A stretch of DNA of 64,000 nt from Bog-756 sp963730685 (GTDB lineage Bacteria; Actinomycetota; Acidimicrobiia; Acidimicrobiales; RAAP-2). The position numbers and the translations under genes were made by a program. Each line of letters opens with the position of its first letter. The first letter of the stretch is position 1. The notes beneath the pieces were generated by a model. It made no database searches. It had not been told where the DNA came from and worked only from the letters and a program-made list of their open reading frames with translations. The stretch spans positions 682,001 through 746,000 of the forward strand of contig CAVSSP010000004.1 of the NCBI GenBank assembly GCA_963730685.1, in the 5' to 3' direction. Positions 8,576 to 17,826 of this stretch are shown piece by piece.

Positions 8576-10045
8576 GTGACACGCTCAGGACCCTCATCAG
8601 GCATGAACTTCAGCGACGATCCGCGTGTCCGGATGTGTTGGTTGACCCGCTCGCATCGGATTCGGTGCTTTGGCGATCGTTACGAGCCGTTCACCCGACT
8701 TCTTCAACCCGGGCGCCGGGGAGGTTCGATCACCGTCAACCGGATGGCCAAGTACGAAAAGGGGCAGAGCTGGCTTCCATCTGAACTCCTAGCCCAGTAC
8801 GAGGTCCTCTGTGGACTCCAGCCAGGTCACCTCTCCAACGTGCAATCTTGGCTGCAGGCAAGAAGCCGACGGAGCGGCGGCTTCTTCAAGGCGGATCCTG
8901 CGGAGCTTTCGATCCACGCCCTTGATCCACCACCTGAGCGCTGCTCGCCGAAGCCGCGCCATGTCGATCCTGCGATCCTTGGATCGACGGAACAGCAGAC
9001 TGAATATGCCCGTTTTCTGCTTAGCCAGTACCGGACAACCGAGACTTGGCTGGAGCGTCAGCTGTTGGGGGATCAACTGCTGCAGTTGGGTGGGCCCGCA
9101 CTACCAGCGTTGAGGGGGGCTCTCAGGGATGACTCCCGCCCTCACCGTCATTTCGTAGTGACGCTTCTGGGTCGCATGGTGGACGAACGCGAAGCACTGG
9201 GCCTCATCACCGAAGTCCTGTCCAATCCGCCAGACGACTGGGTGATGCGGGCGGCGTTCGAGGCTCTCTCGAACCACCTCCAGGCGACTCCTCAACTACT
9301 TACAGACAAGTTTCAGAACTGGCTACGGGCAAGATTGGCAGGCCCTCTTGACGACGGCGACGAATCAGCAAGCGTGCGCCGGGTTGCGGCCGTCTTGGCT
9401 GACCGCCATGTCCGGGACATCCGTTGGCAAAGGCGCCTCACGGGCACGGCCGACCTCGAGATCAGGTCGCCTCTGGCTCTCCCCGAATTGGAGAGAAGGG
9501 TCGGGAGCAGGGCGTGGTGGACATCCGAAATCATTCGCAACCTCCACAGCGGTGCCGGGGTAGACCTGATGTTGTTGGGTCTTGTTGCTCAGGCCATTGA
9601 ATCCATTGATGACAAGCTGCGCGCCGAAGCGAGCGTGATTGTGGCAGCCTCAGCTCACCGTGAACTCGTTGCCGAAGTGATCACGGAATCGCTCAATGGT
9701 GAGCGGATGCCGCCCACGATCGAACATGCTCTGATCAGCTTCTTGGAGCATCTCAGACCGGATGATCTGGCGACAACTCTCTGCCGGAAGCTCTCGTCCA
9801 GCGATCCCCGCCTCCAAGTCACCGCCGGATACTCGTTGCGAGCCGTCGATCGGATCAGTACGGACACGATGACGGAACTCCAACTGCTCTACAGAAGGTG
9901 GAGAAACATGCAACCAATGGATGAGGTTCGTCGCTCAGTGATAGCGGGTGTGGGCAAGAGGGGCCGGGACTCCGCACTTGTGTCTCTTGCATTAACTGAC
10001 CCAAATCCCTTTGTACGAATCGAGGCAGTGGATGCAAATCGATAA
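8576..10045 (+). CDS. XRE-like N-terminus with HEAT-like helical repeats, unknown role
   Basis: 489 residues, one open frame. Residues about 52-85 (ITVNRMAKYEKGQSWLPSEL) look like the second half of an XRE helix-turn-helix. The part before it is not recognisable and could be spoiled by a frameshift. From about residue 140 to the end the protein is a chain of helical pairs rich in leucine and acidic residues (LGDQLLQLGGPALPALRGAL; TLLGRMVDEREALGLI; VIVAASAHRELVAEV), like HEAT/PBS-type repeats. Its start (GTG 8576; ATG 8603 possible) is divergent from the transfer operon. A sensor or scaffold in regulation or defence would fit, but nothing fixes a function. Confidence 0.65.
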   Translation: MTRSGPSSGMNFSDDPRVRMCWLTRSHRIRCFGDRYEPFTRLLQPGRRGGSITVNRMAKYEKGQSWLPSELLAQYEVLCGLQPGHLSNVQSWLQARSRRSGGFFKADPAELSIHALDPPPERCSPKPRHVDPAILGSTEQQTEYARFLLSQYRTTETWLERQLLGDQLLQLGGPALPALRGALRDDSRPHRHFVVTLLGRMVDEREALGLITEVLSNPPDDWVMRAAFEALSNHLQATPQLLTDKFQNWLRARLAGPLDDGDESASVRRVAAVLADRHVRDIRWQRRLTGTADLEIRSPLALPELERRVGSRAWWTSEIIRNLHSGAGVDLMLLGLVAQAIESIDDKLRAEASVIVAASAHRELVAEVITESLNGERMPPTIEHALISFLEHLRPDDLATTLCRKLSSSDPRLQVTAGYSLRAVDRISTDTMTELQLLYRRWRNMQPMDEVRRSVIAGVGKRGRDSALVSLALTDPNPFVRIEAVDANR

Positions 10046-10068
10046 CCTCGTTGTGATACCACACAACA

Positions 10069-10097
10069 TTGACTAATAATGATATTGATCGTATAAT
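10069..10097 (+). promoter_or_regulatory. Near-consensus sigma-70 type promoter
   Basis: TTGACT (10069-10074), a 17-nt AT-rich spacer, and TATAAT (10092-10097). This is the best housekeeping-type promoter in the window and unusual in so GC-rich a genome. Transcription should start near 10104, about 105 nt before the TTG start of the next gene. The leader holds a short hairpin (CACCTCC...GGGGTG) near 10132-10149. Confidence 0.7.
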
Positions 10098-10208
10098 TGG
10101 TGGGTCGATATCCGAGATCTTTGACGGTTGAACACCTCCCTCGAGGGGTGGGATCTGCATGCTGACAATCAGTCTGCAGATTCACCTTCGAGCGAAGGAG
10201 GTCTCAAC

Positions 10209-10691
10209 TTGGATATCGAGCATATCTTTACGAAGGTCACTGTAAGTGGCTTTAACCCTAAGACCCAGACTTATGACGACAGGCGTTACTTTGAGGTGAC
10301 GTTGAGCACTATCTCTCCGGCTCAACAACACGATCGAATCATGCAAATGGATCCATGGGCTCGACTTGAAGCACGCCTGCACCCGATGGGCGCACTTCCA
10401 AGTTCCGTCGATCTGCTCCGTCACATACTTGAGTTTCATAGCGTCCCACTCGATATCACCGAGTACTTCTCCGAGGTTCTTGGGGGAGTGGTGCTGCCGG
10501 ACAAGACGGATGGACCCATCACCTTCCCGATCTCATGCTCCATCGAGGAGGTGCCGCACTACGTCGGCGTCATCTTGATGAAATTTGGGATTGCCTGCAC
10601 GGTTCGCATCCCAATGTACTTCCAGGTTGTAAACATCTTCGGGGGACCCTATGACGAGTCACGAGAGCCTTCTGGTGAGATCGAGATGTGA
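10209..10691 (+). CDS. Hypothetical protein (160 aa) with TTG start
   Basis: Unrecognised soluble protein. I start it at TTG 10209 because a full AAGGAGG (10195-10201) stands 7 nt upstream; the frame is open back to 10128 but nothing there has a ribosome site. The sequence alternates strand-like segments (IFTKVTVSGFN, RRYFEVTLSTIS) with a helical middle (SSVDLLRHILEFHSVP), and reads like a small single-domain protein. A near-consensus promoter precedes it and a strong hairpin terminator follows, so it is a single-gene transcription unit. Its base composition is less GC-rich than its neighbours, consistent with acquired DNA. Function unknown. Confidence 0.68.
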   Translation: MDIEHIFTKVTVSGFNPKTQTYDDRRYFEVTLSTISPAQQHDRIMQMDPWARLEARLHPMGALPSSVDLLRHILEFHSVPLDITEYFSEVLGGVVLPDKTDGPITFPISCSIEEVPHYVGVILMKFGIACTVRIPMYFQVVNIFGGPYDESREPSGEIEM

Positions 10692-10704
10692 CGACTGCCC
10701 GACA

Positions 10705-10730
10705 GGGGCCGCAGCTACAGCTGCGGCCCC
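10705..10730 (+). terminator. Rho-independent-like hairpin terminator
   Basis: GGGGCCGCAG at 10705-10714 pairs perfectly with CTGCGGCCCC at 10721-10730 around a 6-nt loop, 13 nt after the stop of the preceding gene. TCTTC follows instead of a long T run. It also separates the convergent Fur-family gene. Confidence 0.75.
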
Positions 10731-10879
10731 TCTTCGAATTCTGCGGAGATCGCTCCGGGAGATCTCGGCTATTGGTTCGCAAGTACCTTGATCAGCCCCG
10801 ATTGCCTCGCCTCCCGAAGATGACGCCCGTAGCCCCGGTGAAGAGGGCCAGAGCACTCCACGCCGTTCGACGGCAAGGT

Positions 10880-11329
10880 TCACTGACAATCGACGCAGTG
10901 ACCGATCACGTCGAGTGAGTGCGATGCAGGTCGAAAGTTGAAGGCTCTTGACAGCGTCTCGACCATTCGGACCGTCGTCGCTTCGAACTCCGCTGTTGGC
11001 GTGACGTCCAATACTCGCCCGCAGGCGGTGCAGAGCAAGTGGTGATGATGCTCGGTCAGCTCTTCTGCCAGTTCGAATCGAGCGAATCCGTCCCGGGCGG
11101 CTATCCGACGGACGATCCCAGCGCCCTCGAGGACGACGAGGTGTCGATACGCAGAGCTTGTGGGGAGACCAGGGAGAAGCTTGGTGATCTCCGTCATGCT
11201 CACCGGATGAGCAGACGAGGCGAGCAGCTCAACGATGACTCTGCGCCCAGTGGTGTAGCGAAGGTCTGCGCGTCGCAATTGGATCTCAACCAGCTCGTCG
11301 AGGGAGCCGTCCGCTCGTTGGGTCTTCAT
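10880..11329 (-). CDS. zur: Fur-family metalloregulator, probable zinc uptake regulator (Zur)
   Basis: 149-residue Fur-family repressor. The winged-helix part covers about residues 18-85 (YTTGRRVIVELLASSAHP, TSSAYRHLVVLEGAGIVRR). The dimerisation part has the histidine cluster EHHHHLLCTACG and a second CxxC at the C-terminus (GHCVDC), which form the structural zinc site. It is divergent from the znuA-C-B-B genes with a 101-bp shared regulatory region, so zinc sensing and repression of the transporter is the natural reading. That it answers to zinc rather than another metal is inferred from the neighbours. Confidence 0.87.
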   Translation of the reverse strand: MKTQRADGSLDELVEIQLRRADLRYTTGRRVIVELLASSAHPVSMTEITKLLPGLPTSSAYRHLVVLEGAGIVRRIAARDGFARFELAEELTEHHHHLLCTACGRVLDVTPTAEFEATTVRMVETLSRAFNFRPASHSLDVIGHCVDCQ

Positions 11330-11430
11330 TGGTTCCCTTCTGGACGGCGATCCAGTGCCCAGTCACCGGCATGACAGGCACTCTCCATTCTCAGTTGCTA
11401 TGAGACTGGTTCCCATTCTACTTTCACATC
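11330..11430. promoter_or_regulatory. Divergent zur/znuA control region with inverted repeats
   Basis: Shared upstream region of the Fur-family gene and the transporter operon. It contains TCTCA-N7-TGAGA and, overlapping it, TGAGACTGGTTCCCA, whose outer bases are palindromic. Either could be a diverged Zur operator, but neither matches the known actinobacterial TGAAAAT-type box well. Location seen, function inferred. Confidence 0.35.
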
Positions 11431-12401
11431 ATGACCTTCAACCACAGCCGCAAGGATTCCGGGATCGAGCGCAGAACACGGGCTCCGATCGTCATCGCAG
11501 CCATGCTCGTCTTCACTGGCCTTGCCCTAAGCGCTTGTTCATCGAGCGGGTCGTCAACTGCGACTACCTCCGGCGTCATCCACGCCATCGGTGCCGAGAA
11601 CGAATACGCGAACGTGCTCGGACAGATCGGCGGCAAGTACGTCTCGGTGTCGTCGATCCTCAACAACCCCAATACCGACCCGCATACGTACGAGGCGAGC
11701 ACCAGCGTGGCGCAGGAGGTGAGTGGTGCTCAGCTGATTGTGCAGAACGGAGTCGGCTACGACACTTTCATGAACCAGATCGAATCGGCATCGCCCATTT
11801 GGGGTCGGAAGGTGATCGTCGCCCAACATGTTCTCGGGCTCCCCAACCACACACCTAACCCCCACCTCTGGTACGACCCCAAAACCATGCCCGCCGTAGC
11901 CAAAGTGATGGCCGCTGACCTCGACTCGCTCGCTCCGAGTCACCGGACCTACTTCCAGGCCAGGCTCTCGGCTTTCGACTCCTCCCTCCAGCCTTGGCTG
12001 ACCGCGATCGCCAATTTCCGAGCCCAGCACCCATCCACCCCAGTTGCCGTCACCGAGCCAGTGGCCGACTACTTGCTTCAGGCGATGGGGGCGAACATCG
12101 TAACCCCGTTCGTCTTTCAGGCTGACATCATGAATGGCGTGGACCCTTCCCCCGAAGCAATCACTCAGGAAGAATCGTTCTTCACCAACCATGTAGTAGC
12201 GGTATTTTGCTACAACCAGCAGGTGGTCGGACTCGCTCACCACGACTATCCGGCACACTGCCCAGGCGGCCGGCGTGCCGGTGGTCGGGGTCTACGTAGA
12301 CGATGCCCACCCCCGGGTACACCTACCAGACCTGGATGGAGGCCGAGGTTGCCGCCATCGAATCTGCGGTCGATCACGGCACGTCGACGGAACACCTGTG
12401 A
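11431..12401 (+). pseudogene. znuA: Zinc ABC transporter substrate-binding lipoprotein, frame broken near the end
   Basis: Periplasmic-type metal-binding protein that delivers zinc to the permease. The first ~260 codons are in frame: signal peptide with lipobox (TGLALSAC, Cys about residue 35), then the ZnuA/TroA core with the metal-binding histidines in NTDPHTYEAS and NPHLWYDPKTMP. Near 12225 and 12295 the frame shifts; the true end reads IRHTAQAAGVPVVGVY, then TPGYTYQTWMEAEVAAIE, to TGA 12401. Its stop overlaps the GTG start of the ATPase by 4 nt. It lacks the long histidine-rich loop some ZnuA proteins carry. Confidence 0.83.
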
Positions 12402-13222
12402 GCACCAACCCGGTGCTTGAGGCCTCGACGGGGTGGGAGTTTCCTTCGCTGGTCGACGGGTACTCGATGACGTTTCCTTCGAGATAGGCGAGAGCGAATT
12501 CACCGGGCTCATCGGGTCCAACGGGGTGGGGAAGACCACACTGCTGAGGGTCATACTCGGTTCGCAACGCCCCGACACGGGCTCGGTTCGGATCGGTGGA
12601 GCTGGACAGGGACGCCGGGTTCGGTCATTTGGTTACGTCCCGCAAAAGGTGATGCTCGATCCTGACGTACCCATGCGGGCCTGGGACCTCGTGGCACTCG
12701 GGCTCGACGGACACCAGTTTGGGTTCAGGCGTCGGACCAAGGAGCAGCGCCTCGCAGTGGACCAGGCCCTCCATGATGTCGACGCGGAGGCCTTCGCCGA
12801 CAGTCGAGTCGGGACCCGTCCGGGGGCGAGCAGCAGCGGGTGTTGATCGCCCACGCACTTATCAGCCGCCCGAAGCTCCTTCTCCTGGATGAGCCGCTGG
12901 CCAAGTCTGGATCCGGGGAGTGTCCAGGAGATCGTCGGACTGCTGCATCGGGTCGCCCAGGAGCACGAGGTGGCCATTCTGTTGTCCGCCCATGAGATGA
13001 ACGCCCTGCTCCCCGTGATGGACCGGATTGTGTACCTGACCGGAGGACGGGCCGCCGAAGCCGCGACAGTGTCCCACCAGGGTCGTGCGCACCGAGGTGC
13101 TGAGTCGGCTCTATGGCCACCATGTCGACGTACTGCGACTGCACGGCAGGGTGCTAGTCGTGGCCGAGCCAGGCCAAGACGACCAGGACATTCCCGATCA
13201 TCCCACTCTCACGCTCTCCTAG
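12398..13222 (+). pseudogene. znuC: Zinc ABC transporter ATP-binding protein, frame broken
   Basis: ATPase of the zinc importer. The readable pieces, in order, are GVSFAGRRVLDDVSFEIG, Walker A GSNGVGKTT (near 12520), the Q-loop region FGYVPQKV, signature SGGEQQRVLIAHAL (near 12820), Walker B LLLLDEP, LSAHEMNALL with the switch histidine, and a C-terminal LYGHHVDVLRLHGRVLVV to TAG 13222. At least four frameshifts (near 12430, 12815, 12905 and 13075) interrupt it. The GTG start at 12398 overlaps the znuA stop. The order A-C-B-B is that of metal importers. Confidence 0.8.
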
Positions 13223-13228
13223 GTCACT

Positions 13229-14169
13229 GTGCACATTCTGATCGAACCTGGGTTCTTCTCCAGTGGTCCCGTTCGCACCGCTGTCGTCGTCGGATCAATC
13301 ACGGCTGTTGTCTCGGCGATCGTCGGCATCTTCACCGTCGTTCGCAGCCAGTCGTTTGCCGGGCACGCGGTGACCGACGTTGCGACCACGGGTGGCGCCG
13401 CCGCGTACTTCTTCGGCCTCGGACCGCTTGTCGGCTTCATCGGAGGCGGGGTGGTAGGTGCAGGTGCAATGGATCTGGCGGGTGTTCAACGGGTTCGCAG
13501 CCGCTGACCTGGCTACCGGTGTCGTGCTGGGGGCTGCTACCGGCCTGGCTGCGCTCTTCCTCTATTTGGACACGACCACGTCGGCGACGACCGGCGCCAC
13601 GCAGCAGATTCTCTTCGGGGTCGATCTTCACCGTGGAACCCTCAACGATTCCGTTTGTCGTCGTGCTGAAGCGCGTCGACTCTGATCGTCGTGACGATGA
13701 TCCACCGCCCACTACTTCTCAGCTCACTCTCCCCGGAGCTGAAGATTCAGCACGCGGAGTGCGGACTCGTGGGATTGGTCTGGTATTCATGTTGGCAATG
13801 GCTGTTGCCGTGGGCTTGTCGTCGATCGCTATCGGCGGCGCCCCCTTCTCGACAGCGCTATTGATCGGTCCTGCAGCCACTGCGCTGCGCCTAACCCGGT
13901 CAATACGCAGCTCACTGGTCGTTGCCAGCCTTCTCGGCGTGGCGACGACTCTGCTCGGAATCCTCTTCGTGGACGACAGCAGCTTCTGGGACCCATCCAG
14001 TCAGGGACTGCCGGTCAGCTTCTTCATCGTGGCTATCACCTTCACCGGCTATCTCATCTCGGGCCTGCCGGGCATCGGGCGCCTGGCCGGTCGTCGATCC
14101 CACCTCGGAACTAGCAACGTGGAAAGCGGAAGCACTATCGGTACGGGTTTGTCACAGAGGATGAGCTGA
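13229..14169 (+). pseudogene. znuB: Zinc ABC transporter permease, first copy, frame broken
   Basis: Integral membrane subunit of the ABC-3 (ZnuB/TroB) type, with GTG start at 13229. Membrane helices and the conserved stretch QSFAGHAVTDVATTGGAAAY appear in the first frame, then GVVLGAATGLAALFLYL in a second. The last frame carries LSSIAIGGAPFSTALLIGPA, which is typical of the family, and two more helices. Two or more frameshifts lie between 13480 and 13660. The stop (TGA 14167-14169) abuts the start of a second permease, so the transporter may work as a heterodimer. Confidence 0.78.
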
Positions 14170-14973
14170 TGTTCTCCTGGCTTCATGGCAAATGCTTGGA
14201 TGATCGGGACGATCGTGGCCATCGTCGCTGGGGTCGTTGGATTCTTCGTCGTCCTTCGTGGTGCGGCATTTCCAGCCCATGCCATCCCGAACGGCGCCTT
14301 CGCCGGGGCTGCCGGAGCCAACCTGATCGGGGCGAGTCCACTACTCGGTCTCGGCACCTTCGCCATTGGCGCCGCACTCGGTATCGCGACTCTCAGTTGA
14401 CGTGGGCGGGCGGACGCCGTGACTGCGTTGGCACTGGTCATGATGCTCGCACTTGGTGCAGCCTTCTTAAGCCAGAGCACCGAAGATCAGCCGATATTTT
14501 CTCATTACTCTTCGGCGAAGTACTCGGTGTTAGCTCCGGTGAGATCCTCCCCATTGCCATCCTGGGGGTTATTAGCCTCGTTGCAATCGGGATCATGTAT
14601 CGACCATTGCTGCTTAGCTCGCTGACTCCTGAGATCGCCGAGGCAAGGGGCCTGCGGACCTTCCGGATCGAACTGCTGTTTCTGCTCGTCGTGGCCGTCG
14701 CCACCACCATGACGGTTCCTGTGGTCGGCGCCCTGCTCATCTTCACCCTGATGATCGGCCCTCCTGCTGCTGCACGGTGCTTTACTCACAGGCCGGGTAT
14801 GGCCTTGCTCGGATCCGTGGCGATTGCAATAGTCACGATCTGGTTGGCGATTGCTGCGGCCTATTGGACGAACTGGCCCGTTGGTTTTAGGGTGGGGATC
14901 ATCTTTGAGTGCTTCGTGGTTTGGTGTCGGCCGTGCTTACGCTGCCTTCTCTTTCCGAAGACAGGCCCTGTAA
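14169..14973 (+). pseudogene. Zinc ABC transporter permease, second copy, frame broken
   Basis: Second ABC-3 family permease directly after the first. Readable blocks: MANAWMIGTIVAIVAGVV and VLRGAAFPAHAIPNGAFAG, then GEVLGVSSGEILPIAILG, SLTPEIAEARGLRTFRIE, and VPVVGALLIFTLMIGPPA. It ends in GVGRAYAAFSFRRQAL at TAA 14971-14973. Frameshifts fall near 14190, around 14400-14500, and near 14905. A perfect 8-bp inverted repeat begins at the stop codon itself (see the SOS-box entry). The presence of two permease genes is normal for some metal importers. Confidence 0.75.
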
Positions 14974-14992
14974 AGCGAACGCCTGTTCGCTT
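14973..14992. promoter_or_regulatory. SOS (LexA) box before the restriction-modification operon
   Basis: A perfect inverted repeat, AAGCGAAC-GCCT-GTTCGCTT, containing the LexA consensus of Gram-positive bacteria, CGAAC-N4-GTTCG. It begins at the last base of the transporter stop and ends 55 nt before the GTG start of the methyltransferase. A possible promoter (TTCGCT 14986-14991, 18 nt, TAGGAT 15010-15015) overlaps it, so a bound repressor would block it. It could also serve as a terminator hairpin for the transporter, though no T run follows. LexA control is inferred from the consensus. Confidence 0.68.
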
Positions 14993-15046
14993 GCGGTGCC
15001 TCAGCGGAGTAGGATTACGACCGTGTAGTTTTCTAGGAGGATGGTC

Positions 15047-16765
15047 GTGAGCGGAGCCACACAGAGGACGAAGCTGGACGCAGGCACTAGCGACGAGCGT
15101 GGTGACCGCAAGTCTCGTGGAGCGTTCTTCACACCTCTCCCAATAGCAAGTTTCCTCGCCTCGTGGCGACCGGATGAGCTGAACTATGTGGTCCTTAGTA
15201 GACCCCAGCTGCGGAGAAGCCGTATTCCTTCTGGCAGCCGGTCGAAGGCTTCGTGAGCTGGGCTGTGGGGATCATGACCTCGACCGTCAAGTCATTGGCA
15301 TCGACGTTCACAGCGCCTCCCTGGATGAGGCGACCGTGCTCTTGGGCGAAGAGGGTCTTGCAGCCCACTTGATTCATAACGACTTTTTTGACGTCGAGGT
15401 GACCTCAACAGCTGACCGGATCGATCCCTCTGGTTGACGCCGTCATCGGCAATCCGCCTTTCATTCGCTACCAGGAACACATGGGTGACGCTCGGAAGAG
15501 GTCGGCTCAAGCTGCTCTCGCCCAGGGGGTACGCCTATCTGGCTTGGCATCGTCTTGGGCGGCCCTGCTCGTCCATGCCTCTAGTTTCCTCAAGCCAGAG
15601 GGCCGATTGGCGATGGTCCTTCCGGCTGAGCTTCTCACGGTTCACTATGTGAAGCCGATCCGGCGCTGGCTTCGAGGGCGCTTCGCCAAGGTCAATCTTG
15701 TGATGTTCGAACGGCTGCAGTTCGCCGACGCCATCGAAAAGGTGGTGCTGTTGGTCGCCCAAGGTTCCGGGTGGGTGTGACTCGTTCTCGCTCTACAACG
15801 TCGACGATGCAGATGATCTCTCAGCGTTGCGACCCTTCGACCATCTCAATGCCACGCCAGCCAGCGAAGGCAAGTGGACTGATCTGTTCCTCTCAGGTCG
15901 TCAACGTCAGCTCTTCAAGAAGGTCACAGACGAGCATTTTCGTCGGACTTGGGAGACTACGGATCACCCGAGCTTGGAACGGTCACCGGAAGCAACGCCT
16001 ATTTTGCTCTCTCCGAGAGCACCCGCCTGAAGTTTGGCCTGACAGAACGCCAGGTGGCCCGAATTAGCCCACCGGGTACCCGACACCTCAAGGGATTGAG
16101 TTTTACTGCCGGCGACTGGGAAATCCTTCGCACAGCCGATGAGCCAGTTTGGTTGCTTCATCCAGACACCGATGATGCTCTCCCAACTTCGGGCCTACCT
16201 GGCATCAGGCAGAAAGCTCGGGGTGCCGTCGGCCTATAAGTGCCAGGTGCGCACACCTTGGTGGCGGCCACCCATGGGTCGGCACCAGACCTGTTCTTTA
16301 CCTACATGAGCTATCGCTACCCGAAACTCATCTCAAACAGCGCCAAGGTGAGCTTCGTCAACTCGATGCACGGAGTTCGGTTGAAGCCGGGAATCGGCCA
16401 CGTACCGAAGGCTGCCCTGCCGCTTGTTGCGTTGAACTCCGTCACCATGCTGGGCGCCGAGATTTACGGGCGTTCATACGGAGGCGGCATACTGAAGATG
16501 GAGCCACGAGAGGCCGCAGTCCTGCCGGTTCCAAAAGCTGGAGAACTCAAGCAAGCTTGGGAACTTCTCAAGAGGGAGAAATCCACCTTGGATCGTCAGC
16601 TCCGAAATGGTCTCTGGACGAACGTCGTCAAGCGAGTTGATGAAGCGCTGCTGACTTGAGTCATGGGCTACCGTGTGCGGAGCTAGCTGAACTGCAGGCT
16701 GCCGCTCACGCGTTGCGTGAACGCCGCATCGGAAACGTGACGAGAGAACATGGCGACGGAGGATG
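15047..16765 (+). pseudogene. N6-adenine DNA methyltransferase of a restriction-modification system, frame broken
   Basis: Class I DNA adenine methylase of the Eco57I/type II gamma kind. It opens with RKSRGAFFTPLPIASFLA, then the SAM motif LVDPSCGEAVFLLAAGR (near 15190), then the catalytic NPPFIRYQEH (near 15450) with FLKPEGRLAMVLPAELL. A target-recognition half follows (DYGSPELGTVTGSNAYFALS; YGRSYGGGILKMEPREAAVL), and the usual C-terminus is ELAELQAAAHALRERRIG. Frameshifts lie near 15180, 15425, 15775, 15945, 16210 and 16660. GTG 15047 is chosen because AGGAGG stands 6 nt before it, while ATG 15041 touches it. The stop overlaps the next gene by 16 nt. Confidence 0.82.
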
Positions 16766-17652
16766 AGAAGCGAGAGACGGAGCGGATAGCGCTTGAGATT
16801 GCCACCTCGGTTGAGCAGACGGTAGGGCATCCTGACGTCAAGTGGCAGGCGCTGATTGCATCCGTCGAAGGTTCCGCCATACATCGGTTCTAGACGTGTC
16901 AGCTGCGTGGCTCGAACTCATGCGGTGTCTGGACGCCTACAGGCAGGCGAATGTGCCTCCGAAGGGCGTTGGCAATCCGTCCAACTCCCCTGACCGCCGC
17001 CTGGAGGCCTATTACAAGGGCAAGGGCAACTGGTTCGCTGATCTCCTTGCTGCCTTGCTCGGTCAGCAGACCTCGCAGTACCTTGCGCCCCGCTCTCAAG
17101 TGGAGGGCTACTCACAGGACCATCAGATCGACGTGGCCTGGCCGGCGAGAAAGCATGACGTCCTAGTTTGCGCCGAAACTAAAGTCACGGGAGCGCCACC
17201 GTGCGGTGACACTGGCGAGCGTGGTGCCGTCGCCGACTACTCAAACCGGCGTAAGGAGATCAAATTCGCGGCCACTGATCTGAAACTGGGTCGTCGCGAG
17301 CAACGGGAGGAAATCCGAAACTGGCGATCGTGGCGCAGCCACGCCACTCCACAGACGTACTTTCTTCGGCTGCCCGCCTCGCCAGTGGGCATGTGAGTCC
17401 AAAGACACAGCGACTGACCGGAAAGGATCGGATCGAGAGACTGACTCGTGAGGCGAAATCGCTAGTCGATACCTACATCGATGGAGCAGGGCTGTTCGCT
17501 TGGCACCCGATGCCACCGGAACCGCCTACGAGGAGGTACCTCTACCCAAGACTGAGCGTGTGACGTCGCTCGATGAGATGCTCGATTACATCGCCAGCGA
17601 GATGAATCGCATGGCGAAGCTCCCGGGAGCCCAAGCAACTCCTCCAGCGTGA
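16750..17652 (+). pseudogene. Probable PD-(D/E)XK restriction endonuclease, frame broken
   Basis: Follows the methylase with an overlap and looks like its restriction partner. It starts MATEDEKRETERIALEIATS. After a frameshift near 16865 comes a long intact stretch (AAWLELMRCLDAYRQ; YYKGKGNWFADLLAALLGQQ). Next is a nuclease-like core, QIDVAWPARKHDVLVCAETK, where Asp...Glu-x-Lys fits the PD-(D/E)XK pattern. After shifts near 17330-17400 and 17510 it ends LDEMLDYIASEMNRMAKLPG at TGA 17652. The catalytic reading rests on the D...ExK spacing and on position, not on a family I can name. The target sequence cannot be told from here. Confidence 0.62.
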
Positions 17653-17826
17653 GGCGCAGAGCCGGTGGCCAGCGATGTCCAAGTGGCCTATCACGCCGCC
17701 CAAGCCCCGCACTAGTAGCCAGGAACGAAGTCACGATCTCTACGTGGTCCCAGTCCCATGGCTGCTCAGTTGACGAACTCTTCTAGGCTCAACTGACACG
17801 ATGGACGCATAGGAAAGGTACGTGCC

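Noticed and set aside
13241..13257. GAAC-CTGG-GTTC resembling an SOS box
   Set aside because: It lies inside the znuB coding start and has a mismatch to CGAAC-N4-GTTCG, so chance is likely.
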